Positions 10,320 through 22,920 of a stretch of DNA of 64,000 nt are shown here, piece by piece; position 1 is the stretch's first letter, and every line of letters starts with the position of its first letter. Below the pieces are notes generated by a model that saw only the letters and a program-made list of their open reading frames with translations, was not told the DNA's origin and did not search any database. The position numbers and the translations under genes were made by a program. Source of the DNA: Hydractinia symbiolongicarpus (Eukaryota; Cnidaria; Hydrozoa; Anthoathecata; Hydractiniidae); NCBI RefSeq assembly GCF_029227915.1, contig NC_079887.1, positions 16,925,650 to 16,989,649 on the forward strand, written 5' to 3'.

Positions 10320-12790
10320 ATGCCCAACTGTTCAGCATTCGGATGTACAAACAGATCGTCACGTGAAAAAGACCAGAGCTTCCACAGAGTTCCTTCAGCG
10401 AAAAACAACAAAACCTTGCGCAAGAAATGGTTGCAAAACATACGATGTGATGGAGACTTGCCAAAACATTCAGGCTTTTTTATTTGATCAAAGCATTTTA
10501 AATCAGAGTGTTTCCAGAGAGACCTGCAAGTAAGGGAATCATCCATAATATTTTTCACACTTTTTGATTCAGTATTTGCTAAACAAATTTTGTTAAAACA
10601 AGGAATAATTCTTATTGCATTTTAGACGGGGGTTATATTTAAATATTATATCGCGTTTTAGGCGGAACTACTTGGTACCACCCCGCGTAGAAGATTGTTG
10701 TCAGATGCTGTACCAACAGTCTTTATATTCACGTCAGAATGTAAAAAACGAAAACACACAGAAGAAAGGATAAAATCACGGGAGAAAAAACAGGTAAATA
10801 TAATATGAAAGCCAAACAAGTCCTGGGGACGAGTTGAAAAACACTCACAAAAAAGATAAATGTTGCATTTTTTCAAACTTGTTTCCACAGCCTTTTCATT
10901 ATTTAGGCGGTAGAGTTAGTACTCGAAGACACATTTTCCGAAGCAAACGTGTCTTCAGACAGATATCAACATTTTGCTGTTGTTGAACTTGATGTTGTAG
11001 ATAAAGGTGTCAATGCTGTTGCTAGTACGCAGTCGAAGAAAACTCAATACTGTTTTCAAGGTATCTCAACAGTAGAAGTAAACGACTTACAAGCACACAA
11101 GAAACCGTTGTTAGTAAAATCCCCGGAAAGAAGTCTGTTAAGAACAAGAGTTGCAACACCATGATGTCATTTCCACCCCATGTGACAGTTGAAATGCATA
11201 CTGTGTTGTTTAAAAAAAGCAACGTGGAAAATAATGACGACGACCCAGCTGCATCCGTGTACAATGATGACCAAGATTCTTTGTTCCACCCGGATAGCGT
11301 GACAGAGAGTGAAAGTGGTGATAGTGTTGAAAATGAACTTGGGGAACTCACTGGTGACTACAAATCAAGTAACTTTATTGTACATTGGTCTTGCATACTT
11401 TCACTACTGCGCTGTTTCACATGCATGAAAGCGGTAAGCATTTCCAACTCCATAATCGTTGGGACACAACTGATCTTACATATGATATGCTGAGCTGGCC
11501 ACACTCACAAGTGGTGCTCGCAACCTTTTATTCGGCGACAACCTCATGGAGATTTACTCGTGTCAACAGCTATATTATTTACAGACAATACTTACCAGCG
11601 AATTAAGGAATTTATGGAAATTTCCAAGATAAAGTTTATTTTAAAAGTCGCATTTTATCGAACCAAAAACATTTTCTTTTTCCGGCTGTCCATAAAGTGT
11701 ACACATTACACAGGGAACTTCGTTTTCAAAGCTGTCTTGATGCTGAGGATAAACTTGATTTGATAGGCGACGGGAGATGTGATTCACCGGGTTATAACGC
11801 GAAGTACGGTACATACACCCTTATGAATTTGGAATCTGGAGAAATTTTGGCTTTCCATGTGATCCATGTGGGAGAAGTGGAAAATTCATCGCGGATGGAA
11901 AAAGCTGGGATGATTAAAGTACTAGAGAGTGTCGGTAATGGAATATCCATTAACAACCTTACAACCGATCGACATATTCAAAAAAAGAAATACTTAAAAG
12001 AGGAGCGGAATGACAGTAATCATCAATTTGATATATGGCACGTTAGTAAGAGCATAAAAAAGAAATTAGTGAAGCTCAGCGGGAAAAAAATGCCCGTGAT
12101 TTACAACCCTGGAAAAAGTCTGTTAGCTATCAATCACTTTTGGTGGTGCTGTGCATCATGCGAGGGTAATCCAACAATTTTAAAAGAAAAGTGGTTCAGT
12201 CTTTTACATCATGTGAGTAATAGACATCACTGGGAAGGAAACACTTATTACAAGAAGTGTGCCCACGCTAAACTCAGTGAAGACGACAGCCGAATTAAAA
12301 AATGGCTTCGAGAGGGTTCTACTGTTTTCATAGCGCTGGAGAAAGTTGTGCGAGACAAACTATTGGTACCAGATTTGAAGTACCTAGTTGAATTTAAACA
12401 TACTGGCAGTTTAGAGGTATATCATGCCCTTTATAACAAATACTGCCCCAAACGGCTTCATTTTAGCTACAGTGGTATGGTCGCGCGTTCTCAGTTAGCA
12501 GTGTTAGATCACAATGCTGGCACAAGCTCGAAGCACGCGCAAACGAAAGATGGCAAATTGCGTTTAAACACCAATACTCAAAGGTTTCTGGCGCCTGGGT
12601 AGCAAAAAAAATTCGACAAAAAAAGATAAGAGCTATACAGAAGATTTGGTAGAGGAAGTCGAGTATTTATTGTCTTCTCAAGAAGAATGTGCTGTTCCAG
12701 ATCTTAGCAACGTACCAAAATGCATCGCACCTGTACAACGCCCAGAAAAAGCAGAAACTGTATGCAACACAAAGCAAGATTCTTGTTTTG
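10320..12790 (+). pseudogene. THAP zinc-finger / transposase-like gene, broken
   Basis: Three phase-0 exons are clear: 10320-10529, 10662-10793 and 10907 to about 11160, with GT-AG borders. Exon 1 encodes a THAP domain start (MPNCSAFGCTNRSS, then FHRVPS, RKKWLQNI, SKHFKSECF). The codon expected to be the third zinc-binding Cys is TGA at 10485. After 11,160 the frame is lost, but homologous text resumes (ILFTDNTYQRIKEFMEI near 11,600). A long block at 11697-12602 contains IGDGRCDSPGYNAKYGTYTL, LTTDRH, HQFDIWHVSK, NHFWWCC, KYLVEFKHTGSLEVYH and FSYSGMVARSQLAVLDHN. A TAG at 12600 and a frame change lead to a C-terminal tail (VPDLSNVPKCIAP). The Asp-containing motifs suggest an RNase-H-like transposase core, as in THAP-linked transposases common in cnidarians and fish. 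That assignment is an inference. It is a pseudogene. Confidence 0.75.
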
Positions 12791-12919
12791 AATTTATTTT
12801 TTATTGTAAAACGTTTCTCTTCTTCTTTGTTATACACCTCAATGGTTGTCATCAACACTGGTTTATAAAGCCAAATCGTTCTGAAATCGTCCGACTCTGT
12901 GATTCACTCGTTCTCTAAA

Positions 12920-13688
12920 TAAGAAATAAACAAATAAATAACCCCCTGACAGATCTCACAATAAGTCATATATGTTTATTCCGAATATGCGCTTGAATGA
13001 TGGAACACAATACAAAAAACCCAAATTAGACTATGGTAACAACACGAGCAGTTTTAAGAAGTTTAGAAAAATATTTAGCAGTAAAAAAACTTTAAAGGAA
13101 AAATAGAGCTGAAGAAAATATATTTTCGAAAAGATATTATTTTTTGCTTAATTAAATTTGGTTTATTTTACCTTGGAAAATTACTCCAGTGTTGCTGTAA
13201 CAAAACTTTCCGTTTGTTTGCATGCCTTGGCATAACCAACAAATTCAAGAGTTCTTGTCGCTGTTGTCACACATAATAAATAAATATTTATTCCAGGTAT
13301 TTTTAAAATATTTTAAACTACCTTATTACACAAAATTAACGCTGTGTGGTTATTAACGCGGTTGACTTCCAACTGCGTTAATAAAAACCGCCCTTAATTT
13401 CTGATCCGTGTTAATTAAACCGCCCTTAATTTCTGGTCCGTGTTAATTAAACTACTCTTAATTTGTGATCTAAAAAAAAAACGAAAAACAATTCAAAACT
13501 GCCTAGTGTATACATACATTATCATATACATCATATATATATATGCATTTTTTGTCCTCAATTAAAATTTATTTTCGCGCATCGATTAAATTTCAAGCCT
13601 ATTTCTCGCAGAGGTATGTTATCCTGAAAAGAAAAAAACGGGTACTAGATTTTAATAAATTTTCAACGAAAAGAAATACTAATTATAA
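12920..13688. other. AT-rich stretch, no gene seen
   Basis: No supportable gene. A short repeated phrase 'ttaattaaacygcycttaatttctg' occurs two to three times at 13,376-13,465, the look of an old tandem or an element end. Confidence 0.3.
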
Positions 13689-13885
13689 CTAATGAGTAAT
13701 CATACATTCATCGTCACTGCAGTTTTCAGCAGCTTCTTCGCAATTACTTTCTTCTTCATTGTCACTTTCCACTTCCTCATCGTCATCTGAATCTTCGATT
13801 TCATGGCCAACAAGTTCTTCCAAGATATCTTTGGAGCTGTCGACATAATCCAAATACATTGGATATTGAACTTCTGCAACTTTTG
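13689..13885 (-). CDS. Candidate terminal exon with acidic tail
   Basis: On the minus strand, a TTTACACAG acceptor is followed by a 65-codon open stretch ending at TAG (13691-13689). It reads VAEVQYPMYLDYVDSSKD, then a very acidic segment with EDSDDDEEVESDNEEE, then Cys/Glu residues and CMITH at the end. The acceptor, a clean stop and the length suggest a last exon. I found no matching upstream exon within several kb, so it may be a relic of a mobile-element gene or an isolated false exon. Function unknown. Confidence 0.35.
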
Positions 13886-15845
13886 CTGTGTAAATCGAAA
13901 GTTTTTATTTGTTCAGCCAGCTTCCCCTTTAATTGCTGTGATCTGATATGATTACGATCATTGCCCGTCGATTACGGCTGTAGCTGTGAAAACGTAGCCG
14001 AGAATAAACTCGCCTGTTCATGACATGATAAAATCTATATTATTCAATGGTATTTGCAGTCTATTTACTGTATTGTATACAATTTTTCTAAAAAAAACAC
14101 TCAAACCTGCCATTCTTAGAAAATGTTTCTTTTATAAAATAGAGAACATGTGGAATTTTATTGTGGTCTTCCATATGTCTTTCTATTATTGTACAGAATT
14201 TCAACTTTATCTTATTTTTACCAGGTTGTAGCATATACAGCCAACGAAAGCGTTTAACAAGTTTCATGTGGCTTTGTTGGATCCATTTTTTTGAAGAATT
14301 ACCTCACACTAGATAATTGATTAGTCCGCTATCATCTGAACTTGATTTTAATTTAGTATATAAGACAGTTTGAATAATACATAACATAAGTACCGGTTTT
14401 TGTTATTTTAGGTGGGCATGGAATGCTTATCATAGAGGGGTGTTAATTAAAATCTTCACAGTGTGAAGGTATTAATTAACCTGTATCCATCACCTGCGCT
14501 TCAAAATGTTTAACGTTGGCAAATTTTTATTAATGTACGTTAGTGAGAGCAAGTTGTGTTTCTACAAATCACATCAGTGGACCTGGCCTAGTTATATATG
14601 GCATCTGGCGCATTATTCTGTAACTTTAGTGTTTCAAGACCGCGTTGTCCGTCTCAATTGCTAATTTTTTTAATTCAATGTATGTTCAGGATTCACATAC
14701 GATGTAATGAGTACCCACATACGGGTAAGAACAAATCACGTAGGTAAATATAAAATGCTTTTATTGTGCAGAACGTTAACAATTTAAGAACTTCGAAGCT
14801 GTAGATGGTTTTCTATTAAAGAACAATTAATAAGAAAACTGTTAACCCTTGCGTTGCGGCGCGTTTTTGAAAAGACCCTTCTTTCTTTATCCGACAACTA
14901 AATCAGCTTCACGAAATTTGAGCCGCGGTTGATAACTAGGGACAAGACGTATATAGTTCGTACCGTTGAGTAGCTTAACTCATTATTTTTCTAAAACATG
15001 CGGAGCAGTTTTCATGGCAACGTGGTCTTTAACGCTGAAACGGTTGGGCTTTTTTTATCCAAGTGTAGCCCGGATATTTCCATGACCCGTGCTTTAAGGG
15101 TTAACATGGAGGGATTCTAATAAGAACATTAAGTTTAAGAATGTAGGAAAAGGAGAACAAGGCTTTCTAAAATGTCAGTTTTGTTGATTACAACTTGTAT
15201 CTCTCTGCCTAAGGACGGAAGATATGTATCATTGTGAATTATTAGTTCTAAGTTGACCCTTGTTAAAAAGACATTACCTGCTAATTCTCGATTAACCATC
15301 AAACATGTTTTTGATGTTCCATCAGTATAATGTCTCCTTTACTAATTTCCTCAGTTATCACAAAGCAGGACATTACCAATGCAATAAGCTGTGAATAGAG
15401 CTTAATCTCTTGTAAATTTAGAAATAATAGTTGCTAGGTAATGAATTGAACAACATAAAGAAAATCTTTATCGCTCTATTTGCCCTATTGATTAATACGT
15501 TGGCAATCGTTGGTACGGATTTAGAATTACGTGTTAGAATTTTGCTAAGTGGATCAACAAAACTGTTCTGTCATTTATAAAACTTTGACGTTGTTAGCTT
15601 CAAGTGAATAACGTATTTAGGATTAATGAAATCATTGCTGTTCACGTATAATTTTTAGGGTAAATAACTTGATATTGGTGGAAATAACTTACTTTATTTC
15701 CTGCATGGGTAATTAGGGGGCATCCAGGACCAGTTTGGGCAAATATTTCAACGCTGGGTCAACCCACCCGTTTTGGAATACATGAACTGGTGAAAAATAT
15801 TATCTCCTTCATCGTGTTTCAACCACACATGATTATATATACAAT
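13886..15845. other. Non-coding stretch, no gene seen
   Basis: I see no coding exon, RNA gene or clear element. Short open frames such as 14025-14231 have AT-driven composition (Phe, Tyr, Ile, Lys) and no domain. Confidence 0.3.
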
Positions 15846-18627
15846 AGTTGATAATGCCCGTGGAAAAATCCACTTAGCCTAAAGAGCAATAAAAATTTTA
15901 AAAATCCGCCATTTGAATTTTGGTTAAGTTTTTAGAAATTTTTTTGGCCGTTGCTTCCAATGAGTAGAGCTTGAAAGGCTGATCAAGATAATGAATATGA
16001 TTGTGTAATTTCAACCAACGATTAAGGAGATATAAGGGTATAAAAGTTTTGCTTACGTCAGCAAAGACAAACCAATGTTCTGCCGTTGGAACGTCAGAAA
16101 GATTAACAAATTAGACATAACTTTTCTGGCTACTTCAAAGGCAAATGAACACATCCACTTTTCCTGTCGCAGACAGACGGACACACTTTTCGTTTTATTA
16201 TAAACCATTTACCCACGCAGGAGATGACGTAAGTTATTTTCACCTGCTTCCAAATTATTTAGCTTTAATTTTAAAAGTGCAATGTATTGGCTTTACTAAT
16301 CTTAATATACTTCTTTTGACGTTACTATTGTTTTGACGTCAAAGTTTGGTAAATTACAGAATTTTATAATTAGGCGAATTTTTATAGACTTTGAAGTCAC
16401 CGACAGACACACAGAAGCTTCGTATTATTATAAGAGACTAGTCGATAAAGCACGTCCAAAGCAAATCCAATTACGCGAAAGAACAATGGGCAAGAGAGCC
16501 GTCACTGGAATTTTAAAGAAGTCAGCAAGGCCCGTTAATACACATAAATTTTATTTTGAAATTTTGTTTACCCGTTTCCTTTATTTTGTAGGACTTAAAA
16601 CACTGGTCAAAATAATGTATATGATCATGTGCTTTCGACGAACGTTTTTAAAGAAATCATGAACGTGGTCCCTAGTAACCCACGCAGAAGCTGATGTCAG
16701 TTAGTTTCAACCGATTTTAAGTTATTTAGCTTTAAACTTAAAAGCGCGATAAAATGGCTTTACTATTCTTTTTTAATGACTTGACGTCAGTCTAAATGCA
16801 TCGGCGTCGTGCCGTTACGCCTAGGCCGTTAACAAATAAGACATATTTTTTCGGCGACTTCACAGAAAATTTCGGCATTTTCAAAGGAAAATGAACACAT
16901 TCAATATGCCTGTCACAGACACTTGGTATTATTATATAAGACTAGTCACTAAGGTCAGTGGAGAGATCCACTTAGGCAGAAGGACAATAGAAAAATAGGT
17001 TGCTTTAGTTTTATGCTGACGTCAGCAGTGTAGAAACACAAAAAATTGGCGAAAATTAGGTTATTCGTTGCCTGTGATGTGTAGAGGTTGATATCCTGAT
17101 CAAAATAATGTATAGGATCATACGTTTTCGACCAACGCCTAAGGAGAGATAAGGGTTTTAAAATTTTGCCGACGTCAGCGAAGACCCGCCAAAACACAAA
17201 TTATTTTTACGAAATTTGTATACCTGTTGCCTTCGTCGTACAGATCTTGAAACGCTGATCAAGAAATTGTACAGGATCATGTATCTTTGACAAACGGTTG
17301 CAGAGATATTGGGGTTTAATGGTTTTTGATGACGTCATCAATCCGTCCATTCCGAAACGGATTCGGGGACCCAGGTTTGGGAAACTAACCCAAATTGGTC
17401 CCAGGTGGTCCCTAGTTACCCACGTGGTGAAAGATCATTAACGTCACCACCTCGTTTCCGAGTTATTTCGTCTGAAAGTTTTAAATGCATTGTAATGGGT
17501 TCATTAATTTAATAAAAGATACTAGTCAATAAAGCCCGTGGAAAAATCCACTAAGGCAGAAGAACAATGGAAAAATAGATGGCTTTAGATTTTTTGCTGA
17601 CGTCAGCAGTGCATATACAAAAAGAAATTTACCGAAATTTAGTTTGTTTCCTGTAATGTGCAGAGATTAAAACGTTGATGAGGAAAAATATATATTATCA
17701 TGTGCTATTGACGAACGGTTAAGAAGATTTAAAGGTTTAAAAATTTTGCTGACGTCAGCAATGGCCCGTCAAAACCTTAAAATTTTTTTTAGAAATTTGT
17801 GTACCTGTTGCCTTCATCGCTTAGATCTTGAAACGCTGAGCAAGAAAATGTATAGGATCATGTACTTTTGAGAAACGGTTGCAGAGATATTAGGATTTAA
17901 AGGTATTTTGATGACGTCATAAACCCGTTCATTCCGAACTGGATTCGGGGACCAAGGTTTAGGAAACTTACCCAAATTGGTCCCAGGTGGTCCTAGTTAC
18001 CCACGCGGAGAAAAATCATTGACGTCACCACCTCCTTTCCAAGTTATTTGGCCTCAAAGTTTTAAGTGCACTGTAATGGCTTCACCAATCTTAATTAACT
18101 TTCCTTTGACGTCAATACTATTTTAACGTTAAAGTTTGGTAAATTACAGAACAATTTTATAGGCGATGTTTTATAGACTTTATCAAAGAAATTTTATCCA
18201 CTTTGAAAAAGTGACAGACAGATAGAACTGGCGTATTATATTATATAGACTAGTCGATAAATCCCGTGGAAAAATCCACTGAGGCAGGATAAAATTGAAA
18301 AAGAAGCATTATTTGAATTTTAATTACGTCGGCCACCCATCCACACAAAAAAACAATTCGGAAGATTGTTTTTACGTTGGCTCTATTATGTAGAGTTTAA
18401 AGCGCTGATCAACAAAATGTATGTAATCATGTGCTTTTGATGAATGGTTAATGATATAAGGGTTTAAAAATTTTGCTGACGTCAGCAAAGTCCCTTATAA
18501 AAGTACAAAAAAATTTTCTTTCGAAATTTGTATACCCGTTGCTTTCATCTTATAGATCTTGAAACGCTGATCAAGAAAATGTATAGGATTATGTACTTTT
18601 GACCAACGGTTACGGAAATATTGTGGT
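15846..18627 (+). repeat. Head-to-tail array of a TGACGTCA-rich dispersed repeat
   Basis: Units restart at about 15,850, 16,436, 16,935, 17,519 and 18,247 with wording like 'actagtcgataaagcccgtgg' then 'aaaaatccact'. The units end with a run of 'gacagacaga', then 'actggcgtattattata'. Within units recur 'gctgacgtcagc', 'gatgacgtcatc', 'ccaggtggtccctagttacc' and 'gatcaagaaaatgtatagg'. Unit length is about 500-730 bases. Diverged single copies or fragments appear near 22,921-23,245, 26,865-26,912, 30,560-30,660 (reverse), 48,640-48,680 and 56,787-56,941. The scattered short frames here are shadows. This is a multicopy mobile element or a satellite derived from one; I cannot name its class. Confidence 0.75.
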
Positions 18628-20320
18628 TTAACCCTATTCGGTCCGAGGTCATTCAAAACCGCGATTTTAAGGAAAAAAAGTGTGCGCATGCGCCAAAAAT
18701 TTTTTTTAAAAAAGCGCCTACGGCATAAGATTATGACGTCATCGATATTGACCTCACTCTCTATTATCTTGTTTTAGTTGCCCAATAAAAGAAAATTTAA
18801 CATTTTTTTCTTTTAAAACTAAAGAAGGATGACCATAGACTACTATTTCGCCTTTGGTTGCTACCCGGGGCAGCCTAAACAGACGGCAAGGTCCACAAAA
18901 GCCCGGATGGCTAGTTCACAATTTACCAGTACAGGAGCACTCTTGTACAACATTCTGACGCAAGGTTTTGCCTAAAAATTACTTTTCCTGTTTGCATGTA
19001 TCCCTTATCGAGCGTTCTATCGTATTAGGTAGTAGCTGCCACTTTTTTTACTACTAAAATTTTGAGCTTTTCTACACCATACATTTCACTTTCGTTTTCA
19101 CAAAAAAAAAATGGTTGACAACTATTAGAAATGTAAAATAGACGCTAATAAACAAAGAACAAACGATATTATACTACTAAAATTAAATTTTAAAAGGAAA
19201 AAAAAATAATTCATCTGATCTGTAACCTTAGCTAAAGGTTGGTCTTGATTAGTTTTCTCTATCTAGAAGCCTGCTAAAACTAAACGTAAATGTGAGAAAG
19301 CTAGCTTCACTCAGACTCAGTGGACCCCAATGGAAATAATCCACTAACAATAGGTTTTTGTGATTTTCTGGGCTAGAAACACTTTAAATATTTATCATTA
19401 TTGTTGTTGTTGTTAGACTAGCAAATGATTGCAAATGAAAAAAATTGTACAGTTATATAGCTATATATATGTTAAACGAAAAAGCTAACCATTTACACAG
19501 ACATTTCAGCCTAGACCATTCCCTAATTGTGAGATTTTTCACCACGAAAGTCAATCTGAATTATATAAAAATACTTTACAAATTAGGCTATTACAAGTAT
19601 TTTTTATTTCAATTCATAATCTGGATTTCACGAATATATTCTTATTTCAAACGCATCCAACAAAAAGTGGTAATCGAGCAAATCAGCAAGATCTTCTGTT
19701 TCATCATTGTTCCATCATTTTTTTAACCGCTTCTGTCAACAAATCTTCACATGCAAATCACGTTTGAATGACGCTTGAAATTGTGAATTATTGGGTCAAA
19801 ATTACTTCAATGAAATCGTGCCAACATGTTTTGTATCATAGAACAATTTGGGACTGGTGCCCTAAAATGTGAAAAAACAGAAAATACAATATAAGCTACC
19901 AGAATCACCCAGAACCACCCAAAACCACGAAAACGCATGCATGTCCAATGTGTGGCAATCGTTTTCAATCTTTTATAATTTAATAATTTAACAGACCAGC
20001 CGTCAACGTTCAATGGACCCCGGGTACAAACCTCGTACAGCCGACTTCCCGAAAACAAAAAGTTTCTTTTTCAAGTCTCAATTATAAAATGTATTTTTTT
20101 GTACAAAAAAAGTTTCATAATTCCCAACTTCTTACTAAATGTCCTCCTTTTCAATTTCTTAATGTTGGCTTGGAAGGTCTTCTACCTAACATGAGTCTTT
20201 CCCTTTAAAGTCTATGGAATACACGTTCGATACGGAGCCAATTATTAACGCACTATTTACACCAGCGTTTTTTCCTAGTTGTTTATATTTTTTTCAAGTG
20301 ACTGTTCGTGTTAATTTGGT

Positions 20321-20366
20321 CTGGAATCAGTCAGAATGACCTAGGGGTCATTCTGACTGATTCCAG
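20321..20366. repeat. Perfect inverted repeat, 21-bp arms
   Basis: Arms 'ctggaatcagtcagaatgacc' type (20321-20341) and its exact complement (20346-20366) flank a 4-base TAGG loop. The next bases, 'tggttctgggtgattct' (20368-20384), are the reverse complement of text at about 19,904-19,920. The hairpin is therefore probably the end of a small inverted-repeat element of about 480 bp (roughly 19,900-20,386). Confidence 0.8.
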
Positions 20367-20851
20367 CTGGTTCTGGGTGATTCTAGGTTTGGAAAACAAT
20401 GATTGAGCAGATGGCGGGGCCTACAAAAAGCTCTTATCTTTTAAAAAAACCTGAGGCTCTCATAAAAAAGCATGTAAAATGATAGCAAAGTGTGCATAAA
20501 AATGTACAGACATGTGAGTTAATGTTTAACATATTCCTGTGAAACCCCTGACTTTTTTCCGGCGAGATAAACATAAATTTTTCATGATTTATCAGACACC
20601 ACAAACTCGGCATAAGCCTCAATTATATAAGTCAAAAATTTTTTCCAGGGTACGAACAGATATGCTGTCCAAATAAATGCATCTCTGGTTTAGTGTTACT
20701 TGTTGTTTTGTTAATTATATACATATTATAGAAAAATATTATCGATTTCTTTTTGTATGAGATTTTTCATTAACAAACAAACCTTCGCTATGAAAAATTA
20801 TTTTTAGCAGAACTATTAATAAACCCTAACCCCTTTCGGGTGACTGTGAAA

Positions 20852-21618
20852 CAGTCAGGGTAAACACCTAATTAGACGACATGACCTAATTAGGCGAGTC
20901 ATTTAGTTAGGCGACATGATGTAGTTTAATTACGCTAACCGTAGTCTAACTAGGCGAACGAAAACTTTCTGTTGTAAATACGTCGAAATCATTGCGTTTC
21001 GCACTACAATTTTTATGTGAATCAAATCGCAGACAATTTTGACTAATTATCGTGTTATTTGCATTGCGCATTGGCAACTTATGGCCCAAACCTTGTGTGG
21101 CAATATTTGTTGTTTTAAATAATGGATTTCAGCCATTTACGCCACAGGAAAAAAAATATGGGGGATGAAAATGTGGTATTGTTTGACTAAGATTTTAACA
21201 TTGCTAAAACAGGATAAATAAAAAAGAAACGTTACAAAACAAATTGTTACCACATCCATCTTAAAAAAAAACAATTTTTTTTTTTGCGTTTTTTGTGAAA
21301 GAATATCTTCATTAAATTATTGCGTATTTTACTATCGTCACCTAAATAGGCGACATGTAATATTTCATTTTAACATAATTCTTACTTGCGCGAGCATATC
21401 AAGGCACGAGTGACAATTTTGGAATCATGGTTGCATACACTATCCATTCTGAACAAAGTGTTTTTGCTATTTTTTCTTAGGAATGTGTGAAAAGCCATTG
21501 AACATTGCAATGTCTTAACTAGGTTACATATGGTCTAACTAGGCTACAATGAGTCGCGTAAATAGGTGGTATGCCCTAATTAGCCTACCGTCGCCTAATT
21601 AAGTGTTTACCCTGACTG
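20852..21618. mobile_element. 767-bp MITE with iterated subterminal CTAATTAGGCGA word
   Basis: Ends CAGTCAGGGTAAACAC and GTGTTTACCCTGACTG are exact inverted repeats. Just inside both ends, variants of 'cctaattaggcgac' recur: several in the first 110 bases, one near 21,341, and several in the last 90 bases in inverted order. Iterated subterminal words of this sort are usually transposase-binding sites. There is no open frame. The target duplication is unclear (AAA is possible), so I do not assign a superfamily. It lies within the larger TTAA insertion. Confidence 0.7.
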
Positions 21619-22920
21619 AAAAGTTAGGGGGTAGCCACAAGCAACATTTTTCACATCTAACACTGGTTTATTGCTTATATTTATCTTATTGAGTGCGCAA
21701 TTCTCATTTAAAATAATGATATTTACCGATTTATGAAGTCTTGTGAAAGGTCATTTCCGAGGACCAATTTCTTTCAGAAAAAAAGTGGCAGCCACAAACC
21801 ACTGGTTTTATTTGATAAAACAGGCTATCAGCTTTCAGGAAAAACATATCTTAAAGCATGACTTTGCGTTGGAAAGCAAATATCTTCATTTTCCACCAAC
21901 TTATAAAATTTTATAATCAAAACATTGCTATTCTTTCTGTCTCCTCCCAACAAAAGTGAAAGTGTTCGGGTAGTCGAATCTAGAGTTTTTGTATAGTCCA
22001 AGGCCTGCTCTACTAAAATAAAATCCTTTTAGGGGATGATCTCTACCGCAGAGGCTCAAAAAACATTTGTTTTTAAGGGAAATTAGAAGCACTTGCGATG
22101 GTGGCCATTATGAATCGCTTGCGGCAGAAAATTTGATAACAAATAATGGCGCATGCGCACACTTTTTTTCCTGCCGTAAATGACCGTGGGGGGTGCGGAT
22201 TCCGCCCCCCCCCCTGACGGTTCTTTTTTAATAACTCCTGATTTCTTTCTTATATGGCTATGATACTTACTGAGTTTAACATTTATCTATTAGACACCTG
22301 CATGCTAAATTTTTTAGGTCCCATACCTTTCAGAGGCTTTGATATTGGTCATTACTCGAAACTACCCCTAGAATCTCTATGAAATCCTTATAATGGGGAA
22401 AATATAATAACTCCTGTTAGGATTATCCTTAGAACTTAAAAATTGTAATACAACTTTGTTTCATCAAGAAGAACCATTTTGAATGATTTTGACACGTGAC
22501 TTATCCGATTTCCCGATTTTGTCGGATTTTACCCGAAAATCGGGAAAAAAACGGATTTTCGGGCAGTTTTTGGCAATTTTTTACCCGATCCATGTAAAAA
22601 CCGAAACATATGTTAAAAAAGATTTATTTAGCTTTCAGAAACTTCAAACAGAATGTAAAAATTCGCTCTAGAACAAAAGTAATTATATTTAAAGCAGATA
22701 GTGGCATTTTTAACAATTTTCAAGCTTCTGATGACGTCACAGAAAATGTGCTGACGCAAGCAAAAATTTATTGCCGCCACTTTGTTCCTTTTTTTATGAC
22801 GTACTATAAGTGTGCCAAGTTTGATTCAATTTAAACAATCCTATGAAAAGTTATTGAGGGGGGGGGGGGCGGAATCCGCCCGGTCTTAGTGTTCGAAAAA
22901 CCCCGGAGCGAATAGCGTTA

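Larger units (their letters stand above)
18632..22917. mobile_element. 4.3 kb TTAA-flanked insertion inside the repeat array
   Basis: The insertion begins CCCTATTCGGTCCGAGG directly after TTAA (18628-18631) and ends CCCCGGAGCGAATAGCG directly before TTAA (22918-22921). The ends are imperfect inverted repeats (13 of 17 positions). Uninterrupted copies of the same host repeat at about 17,310 and 17,897 have a single TTAA at the matching place, so they act as empty sites. Inside, a second inverted pair, 'gtgtgcgcatgcgcc' (18,681) and 'ggcgcatgcgcacac' (22,149), and a third GC-rich pair, 'gcggattccgcccccc' (22,196) and 'gggggcggaatccgcc' (22,864), show nested palindromic structure. No transposase frame is visible, so it is non-autonomous or gutted. 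TTAA duplication fits piggyBac or Kolobok types. Confidence 0.7.

Noticed and set aside
10485-10487. In-frame TGA in the THAP finger as selenocysteine
   Set aside because: The same gene has a TGA at about 11,161, lost frames between 11,160 and 11,700 and a TAG at 12,600, so ordinary decay is the simpler reading.
15850-18629. Repeat unit as a Helitron (TC start, CTAG end at unit junctions)
   Set aside because: The junction wording 'gactag|tcgataaag' fits, but I see no 3' hairpin and the same junction appears in nearly every copy, so it may be internal to the unit rather than an end.
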